NCBI RefSeq assembly: GCF_030035675.1
Contig: NC_084482.1
Location: forward strand, 223,182,943-223,246,942
Direction: 5' to 3'
Source: Rhineura floridana
Lineage: Eukaryota > Chordata > Lepidosauria > Squamata > Rhineuridae
DNA: 64,000 nt
The notes beneath the pieces were generated by a model. It had not been told where the DNA came from. It worked only from the letters and a program-made list of their open reading frames with translations, and did no database searches. Within the stretch, counting starts at the first letter, position 1, and each line of letters begins with the position of its first letter. Shown here in pieces: positions 22,201-31,200 of this stretch. The position numbers and the translations under genes were made by a program.

Positions 22201-25200
22201 CATTCAAGACATTCCTGACGTTGTCACGTAATTGTCTTTTAGGTAAAAACCCTGATTGATCTTCCTGGATAAATTGTTGCAATATTATTTTCAATCTTTC
22301 TGCCAAGATCATTGTAAAAATTTTATAGTCATTATTCAATAAAGATATTGGCCGATAATTTTTTGTTTCAGTTAAATCTTGCTCCTCTTTAGGTATTAAT
22401 GTTATGTTAGCATTTTTCCAACTATCCGGTATCTTTCCCTCTTGCAGAATAAAATTCATTGTAGACTGTAAAGGTAGCAAGAGTTCTTCCTCCAAACATT
22501 TATAATACATTGCAGATAACCCATCTGGTCCTGGCGTCTTTCCTAATTTAATTTTGTTTATAGCTTCAGATATCTCTCTTGACGTAATAGGGCCATTAAT
22601 AGCTTGTCTCTGAAAGTCTGTAATTTTAGGCAAATTCTGTTTAGATATATACTCTTCTATTTTTTCAGATGGAATTTCCTGACACTTGTACAATGTTGAA
22701 TAATATTGATGAAAAATCTTTTTGATTTTTACATTATCTGTCAGCGTCTCATCGCCTTCTTGTATCTTTAAAATAATATTTTTTGACGTTCTTTTCTTAA
22801 TTTATATGCTAACCATTTCCCTGGTTTATTTGCAAATTCAAAAGTCCTTTGTTTAGCAAAATTTAGTTTCCTTTCAATTTCTCTAACTGTCAGCATTGAT
22901 ACTTGCTTCTGTAACATTTTAATTTGATTTACAATAGAAACTTTAGTTGGATTCTTTTTCAATTCTTCCTCTTTTTGTTTTATTTCTTCCAAAATTAATT
23001 GCATTTTCTGTTGTTTCTTTTTTTTTAATTCAGAGTTACATTTAATAAAATATCCCCTCATAAATGCCTTACTTGTATCCCAAATGATATTTTCATTTGT
23101 TCCTTTATGTAAATTATGTTCAAAAAACTCTTTTAATTTCTTCTTACATTCTTGTACTACTTTGTCATTCTGTAATAAAGATTCATTTAGTCTCCATCTA
23201 AATCCAAGATTTTTTTTTTTTAAGTTAATATCACAGGATTGTGGTCCGAAAAAGTTTTTGGTAATATATCCATTTTAAAAATATCCTTCGCTAGAATTTT
23301 AGACATCCAAATCATATCAATCCTCGAGAATGTTTTATATCTTTCTGAAAAATAAGTAAATTCCTTTGCGTTATCATTTATATATCTCCAGGTATCCACC
23401 AATTCTAAATGTTCCATCAGTTCCAAGCAAATCTTCGGTAATTTACCCTGTGTCTCTTTAATATTTTTTTCAGAAAGTCTATCAATTTTTGGTGAGATTA
23501 CCCCATTCCAATCACCCATGACGCACCAATGATCATATGAAAACTCTGACAATTTTTCTATAAGTCCTGTGTAAAACCTTGTTTTATCTTCATTGGGGGC
23601 ATAAATACCCACTATCAAAATGTTTGTACCCTGTAAAGTAATTTCAACCCCCACAAATCTACCACTATCATCCAGTAATACCAATTTAGGAAGCAATTGT
23701 GGGTTAATGTAAAGAACAACTCCATTTTTTTTTTTTGGTCCAGCCGAAATAAATTCTTCACCCAAATTTTTACAAATCAAATATTTGGAATCTTTCTTCT
23801 TCATATGAGTTTCTTGTAAACAAATTATATCCAATTTTAATTTTTTCAAATAATGAAACACTTTCTTTCTCTTCTGCGCCGTGTTGGCTCCATTTATATT
23901 CCAAGTTAGATATTTGTAATCCATCTTTAAGCGTGTATTTTAAAATGTGCCTGATGCTCCTTTTAATCCATCATCTTCCTTCCCCTCCTCTGCATGTTCT
24001 TGTTGACTTTGTTTCCCAGGAATTATATCCATATCTTTGAGTTTATCTTCTTCCATGTCTTTTGAAGCTTTTCTCAAGAAGTCCCTTGCTTTTTGAACAG
24101 TATTCAATCTATATTTCTTTTGTCTGAATGTAAAGATCACTCCTTCTGGAACATCCCATCTAAATTGAATTTTGCATTGCTTAAGTTTTTCTGTAAAGAA
24201 AGCATATTCTTTTCTCTTACGTAAAAGTCTAATAGGAATTTCTTTCATCACCAGTATTTCCTTACCATCAATTTTAAAGGTATTTTTAAAGTGTTGTTGT
24301 AATACCATATCTCTGGTCGTCTTCTTTATAAAGTGAACAAGCACATCTCTTGGAATTTTATTCATTGTTGCATATCTGGAATTAATTCTATAAACTTTGT
24401 CTATTTCAAATTTCATCCGGTCTTCATTCAAATCCAGAAATTTTACTAAAGCATTAACAATTTTATCTCTGTTAAGTCCAGTAATTTCAGTGTCCAATCT
24501 TCCATTATCAGTATTCCATAATAATCTTGCTGTTGTAGCCATAGTCATATAATAAGAGTCTGATGGGAATTTCCTCTATCCCAAATATTTTCTTGCCATC
24601 CATTCTGAATAAGTTGCTGAAATACTGTTGTAAAGTCATATCTGTGTTCTTCTTTTTTACAAAATGCACTGGCTCATCTCTTAAGAGTTTTTCCATTGTC
24701 ACATGGCTGCAGTTAATTCCATAGATTTTCTCTATATCAAGCTCCATCACATCATTCCAGTCCAGAAGATTATCCAAGCCATTGATAACTTTATCTCTAA
24801 TATCTTCATTAATTTCTTCAGAGATAACGTTAAATTCCAAACAGTAGATTTTATTTCTAAAATCCATAAACTCCAGATCTTTTTCCAATTCCACATTTGT
24901 TCCAATCTCCAGGGCTTGTATCTTCCCTTTATTTTTTCTTTTCTCATCTCTGATCTCATTCTCCTCTCTCACAGGATCCCCTATTTCTTTAAACTCCTGC
25001 GTCATTTTGCTCAGTTCAATTTTCAGCTCCTTACTACCCTGTCGCAGGGTTTGTTTCGTTATCTCAATCTCATCCATTATTTTCTGAAACATAGTTACTT
25101 CCAGATTCTCAGCCACTTTCTTGATTGCCATTTTTAAAACCACGAAAACAAAGCAAAACAAAAATAAAGAAAAACCACTTCTTATTTCAGCAACAATTGG

Positions 25201-28200
25201 GTTAATATTCCAGGCTTGATGACATCACAGTATAAACAGAGCAACCTGCCTTATCTCTCTATGTTCAAGAATGCAAAACAAATTTAGTTCCCAGCATCAA
25301 AACAGTTAGTGGCGTCGTGAAGAAGCAGATTCGTCAAAATAAAATAGACCAAAAAGAGAATAGTCCCAGACAATATAATATTCCTCGGAATAGAAATCAG
25401 GAATAGAAATCCCTCTTCTGTGTATATCTTTAGAATGCACTTCCAGGACAGCTTTTTGCAACAGAAACAGAGATAAGCTGTTAATTTCGTGGATAACAGA
25501 GAAGAGTTATAGCTCACCCAGAAGCTGTCCAAAGCCGATCAATCTGACAAATCTCCTTTTGCTGCAACAATTTAAACCAAGTAAAAAAAATAATAGAAAG
25601 AAGGGTGCTTGCCTGTTAGTCCGTTCTCTCTTTAAAGAAAAGATAAATGTATCGCTTAAACAGATAGAGCTTGTTCGAAAGTCCGTCCGGCATTGTTGGC
25701 TGGACCTTATCTCATAAATTAATGAAATCCAGTCCTCCCAACAAAAACAGGCTTTTGAGGTTGATCTCTACGTTTCTCCCTGCCTGGGAGAAATTTCATC
25801 AGTCAAAAAAAAAATGTTCTGACTGATTTATATCTGAATAAGCTTCTTTTGAGGCGGGAGCCCGTCCCAAAAGCAGGCACAAGCGAAGTCACCCTTCCCG
25901 GAACTATTGAAGATGGAAGATGGAACTAATAGGGATAATGGAATAATGGCTATTGAAATTATTGGACCTAACAGATTCTGATGAGATGGATTAATCGAAA
26001 TGTTTATTTGGACTATGGTTATGACAATAAGATTATTATAATTATTAACGAGATGGATTAATTGACATGTTTATTTGGAGAAAAATTGATAGATATATTT
26101 CTTAAAGAATTGAAACCTCTCTTTGACTTTTTGTGGAAAGAATAAAGTAATGTTTATGAGATTTGATGATTAATTAAGATAACTACTGGAGGAAAGTGAT
26201 TTTATAATATGATTTAAGAGACAGGATTGTTATATATTGTAGACCTATAACTATAAATTTGATATGTGACAAATGGGAAGTCAACATTTTATTTTTTTTT
26301 GTTTAATCATTTTTGTTTTGTTTTGTTTTTTGTCTTTGAATGTTTTATGATTTTGTTTTCTATGTTTTATGAAAATTTGAATAAAAATTATTGTAAAAAA
26401 AAAAAACAATTTTATCTCTGATGTCTTCACCTGTTTCCTCAGGGATTGCACGGAATCTCAAACAATGTTCTTTATTTCTAAATTCAGTCACAGCCATATA
26501 GTCCAAGTTTTTTTCTAATTCCAGATTTAATATATCTGTTCTATTCTCCAAGATTTGTACCTTTTCTTTAGTATTTTTTGCATCCTCCTTTATTTGCCCA
26601 ATTGTCCCTTTAATCTCATCCACTTGTGTTTTAATATAGTCTTTTATATCTATCAATTCAGTTTTCATTTCCTATTTTATATCATTAATCCCTTCCATTA
26701 TTTTTTGAAACATATCTGGGGGTATAGCCCCTTCCTGTGGGTCAATTGAACCTCTTCACTCCTGGGCCTTAGTTGCTTTTTTAGTTGTCATTCTCGAAAG
26801 AAGCCTTTAATTTCTGATATTAACCACTGTTCCAAAACCTAGAGGCAGTCTATTTCTTTTTTTTTTTCTCCACCAACAAAAGAGTTAATATTCCAGGCCT
26901 CTTATTATAGTCCGGCCAGCACAGCACAGTTCTTATCTACGTCCAGGAATGCAAAACAATTCTGGTTCACAACACCAAGCGATTAGTAACATATACGAAC
27001 AGCAGATTCGTCCAAAAAGAAATAGTCCAAGGAGAAAAATAGTCCAAAATATATTTCCATCAAATAATAATTACCTCTCATCCGTTTTTAAACTTTAAAA
27101 CTCCAAATTCAAGCCAGCTTTTTGTCGTAAAAAAATATATATAAGTTGTTTACATTTTCTTTCTTCCTTAATTATATTTAAAAGAGAAAAAGTATGACTC
27201 ACCCAGATTTCTCAGTTGCTGATTCGTAAACAAATCCCTTTTATTGTAGTAATTTAAGCCAAATGATAAGATTTAGACAGAAGTAGGCTCGCTGGTTAAG
27301 GACGTTTTTTTAAGAAGAAGAAAAAATGCTTCGCTTCTTTCCAGTACAGCTTGCTGGAAGTCCTGACTCCATCTTCAGCCAATCGGCATGCCTTCTTATC
27401 TCAGGGATTTCCTGATCAATTCCAGCAGCCGACAGCTCAACGAAGTCCTGTGGAAAATCTGATCGGTTCTCCTATACCTTGGAGAACATTTAAGCCAGTC
27501 AAAGTTTCCTCTTGGCTGGCTTTTAAACTGAAAAAAGCTTCCTCTGAGGCAGAGATCTCTCAGAGACAGTCACCAGCTGAGCACTCACTTCCGGGAAGTG
27601 AGTCATTAATGGGTAGAATATCTGTGATAAAAATGAATGTATTACCGAGAATGATGTTTTTGTTTCAAACAATACCTGTAATATCCTCTGATTTACCTTT
27701 TAAACAATGGCAAAAAGATATCTCTAAATTTGTATGGCAAGGAAAAAAACCAAGAGTTAAATTTAAACTACTACAAGATGCCAAAGAAAGAGGAGGACTG
27801 GGATTACCAAATCTGAGACTTTATTTTGCTGCCTGCTGTCTAGTCTGGATAAAGGAATGGATCTTATTGAGGAATAAAAGACTATTGGATTTGGAGGGCC
27901 ATAATTTGAAGTGGGGATGGCATGGATATCTATGGTGTGACAAAGTAAAAGTAAATGTAGACTTTAACAATCATTTTATAAGACGTCCTCTGTTGAAAAT
28001 ATGGAATAGATATAAACCAAGGTTTTATTCAAAAATACCATTATGTGTCTCAAGTCAAGAAGCGTTTTACAGAAGAGAAATGGCTGGAAAAGAGAAATGG
28101 TTAACTTATCAAGAACTATTAGAAAATGTACATGGAGAATATATAATGAAAGAGAGAGAACAACTGACAAAGGAAGGATATAGTTTTCAATGGTTTGCCT

Positions 28201-31200
28201 ACTTACAATTGTTAGAAAGATATAAAATGGACAAGAAAATGTATGGGTTTGAAATAAGTAAATCTGATTTTGAAATAGGATTGTGTACAAATGATGAAAA
28301 TATAATTGCGAAAATGTATAAACTCTTACTGAAAATGGATATGGAGGAAGAACAAGTAAAAGAGTGTATGGTAAAGTGGGCAAAAAATTTTGGTTATAAC
28401 ATACAAATGGATCAATGGGAAAATATGTGGAAAAAAGGCTTGAGATTTACACTATGCTATAATCTTAAAGAAAATTTCTATAAAATGATGTACCGTTGGT
28501 ACATGACTCCAGAAAAGTTGTCAAAAATGTATACTAATGTTTCTAATGTTAGTTGGAAATGTAAACAACAAGAAGGATCATTTTATCATATGTGGTGGCT
28601 GTGTAAAAAGGCAAAATCATTTTGGGCACAGATAGGTAGGAAGATGCAAAAAATTCTAAAGATAAATATTCAGTCAAAACCAGAATTTTTTTTATTGGGT
28701 TTTATGGATAAACAAATAGAAAAGAAATATGGAAGAATAATATTATATATGATTATGGCAGCAAGATTATTATATGCACAAAAGTGGAAAATGGAATCAA
28801 CACCAACAACGGAAGAATGGCTATTGAAATTAATGGACTTAGTAGAAATGGATAAATTGACATGTCTACTTAGAGAAAAATCGACAGATACATTTCTTAA
28901 GGAATGGAAGCCTCTCTTAGACTTTTTGTTGAAAGATCAAAATAAAATGATGATATTGGGATTTGACGATTAACTAAGACAGCCTATGGAGAAAAGTGAT
29001 CCTGTATGTATACATTAAGGGACAGGTTTGATGTATATTATATACTTATAGCTGATCTGCGACAAATCGGAAGTCAACTATTTTATTTTTATTTTTTTGT
29101 TGTATTGTTATGTTTTTTGACTTTGTTTTGTTTGTCTTTTGAAAAATTTGAATAAAAATTATTAAAAAAAAAAAAGGAATACCATGGTCTGAATAATTCT
29201 GACTTTAGTGTTCAGTGATACAGCTTTGCATTTGAGGACCTTTTCTAGTTCTCTCATAGCTGCCTCCCCAGTCTTAGCCTTCTTCTGATTTCTTGTCTAT
29301 TGTCTCCATTTTGGTTAATGACTGTGCCGAGGTATTGATAATCCTTGACCAGTTCAATGCCTAAGCTAAATGCATACAGACAGGAAAGCATAAGAGCCGG
29401 TCCCCTTGGATCGTTATACCAATACACATCACACAAGTAAAACAAGGTGGAACCAGGCCACTATCTAAAAGTTAGCCCTTCTTTTATGGGAATTTGCCCG
29501 GCAACAGCGAGAGGGCCAGAGAGTTAATCATGAGACCTCTTGATGAAGGAATAGTCCAGAAGTTCACTGCAAGGGCAGGCCTCCTAATTTGTGGCTTCTC
29601 AGGCCTCCTGACCTTGAGTGCCAGGCAGTACAGATAAGATACAGCTGCCTCCCTTCTAGCCTAACAAGCCACAGCTGTATGTGATGCCCTAATTTTTCTC
29701 ATCTTGGAACATCCTAGAAACCCATGCAAGATCTTCCCCACAATCTCTCAGGGCTAAGCCAATTTACCTTGGCCAACTTGCTGTTCTTGTCATTTGGGAC
29801 GCCACCAATTTGATTAAAGTAACATTTTTTAAGAGGGGGGAAATGCACAAATAAATAAATATACAGAAAACTGGGCAATTTCTGTGTTGGTTTTTTTTGA
29901 GCCAAATGTGTCAAGAGAATATGTACCTATACAAATAATTCTCTCTGCTTGGACTTGTGGAAGAAAAATGAATTCACCAATGAAATTTGGGAGAAGCAGT
30001 CGACTGGATGAGATTATTGCAATAAAGAAATTGTACATCAGGAGAGAGAGTCAGAGAGTCTCCCTCATGAACCATGGACACACAGGGTTATTATATATTT
30101 GTACATGTGCCACACAGAACATTCCAGATCTTATTCCACATATGGCAAGCGACCCAATACATCAGGTGGAGTTTCCTATCCACATAATGTATGCTTTTCA
30201 ACTGACATGTATCATCCCTGACCAGTCATACCTGACACTGGTCTTATCCCTCAAAAGTACCAAGAAAGATTTGAAATCTTGCTTCAGCCTGCAACTTCTC
30301 TGTTGCAAGAGTTGGCTGCCACAGCTTGCCACTTCCTAGTTTCCTCTGTAGCTTAACAAATGTACCTTCAATATGTGAGCTTAAAAAAACCTCTTAGCTG
30401 TATATTTATTTAAAATATTTCTATCCTGCCCTTCTACCCTATGATAGGGCATTTATATATATATAAACACATATACATATATATAGGGATTGGTACTAAA
30501 GGGACTACAAAGGTGAAATTTAACGTAGAAGGCATAAAATCAGTGTCAGGGTGATGTAAGCATATCGATTATTGAAAAAACACTTTATTGGCAAATGTGA
30601 GAGTCTCCCTCAGATTCATCCAATATATGTCACTATGTGCTTTTGGCAATATGCTCCTTTTTATCATTAGTATTATTTCTTCTATATATACAAGATGAAC
30701 AAGTTGTACCTGTAAAAGAATTTTTGTTCTTTTTTTATTCTTTCTCTCTGCTTTTTTTCTTGGGTAATTTTCCTTTTCCTTAATAAAGATTTTTTTTAAA
30801 AAAATCCAGTCAAGCAGTAGAACAACTCGACAGCGTTTTCTCTGCTGCAAATCCAAGGTCCACAAATTCTCCTCCAGCCTGCCTTTCACAGTTCCATCAT
30901 CCCTATTCACCTCTCTTCTGAGTCCTGCTTTCCTGTCAGGCTTCCATGCTGGGTTCTCCTGCCCCTCAGAGCCCTTCTACCCCACGATGATCGGGGTGTG
31001 TGTGTGGGGTCATCCAGTCTCTTCGCTGGGAAGCTGTTTGTGACCCACAATTCCCCCAAATCTCTTTAAAGGCAAGTAGAATCGAATGTCTCCCTCACCC
31101 CTAGTTATCCCAGACTGCAAATCGAGCGATGCCATAGCAGCGAGACTCAGCTGCAGCCGCACTTCACCTGCAAACACAGGCATAGGCTACAATCGCACAC

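Larger units (their letters stand above)
21529..29191 (+). mobile_element. L1-A: nearly full-length L1 with twin-priming 5' inversion
   Basis: The 16-bp TSD GGAATACCATGGTCTG lies at 21529-21544 and 29176-29191; the element is 21545-29175 with its A tail at the right. The 5' part (5' UTR, ORF1, most of ORF2) is inverted at 21545-about 27599, and the 3' part (ORF2 C-terminus, 3' UTR, A tail) is forward from about 27600. ORF2 stops at LLRWDK on the inverted piece and resumes at [10 protein letters not shown] on the forward piece, so only about ten bases are lost at the switch. This is the known outcome of twin priming. L1-B is inserted in its ORF1. Without L1-B it is about 5.7 kb. Confidence 0.92.

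Noticed and set aside
24472-26404. Apparent tandem duplication of the RRM-like domain of L1-A ORF1 (RDKVINGLD and RDKIVNALV)
   Set aside because: The two domains belong to different elements: one to L1-B, one to L1-A, separated by the L1-B target-site duplication.
29884-30339. 151-codon plus-strand frame in intron 1
   Set aside because: No domain, no homologous frame elsewhere in the window, and low-complexity codon content; taken as chance.
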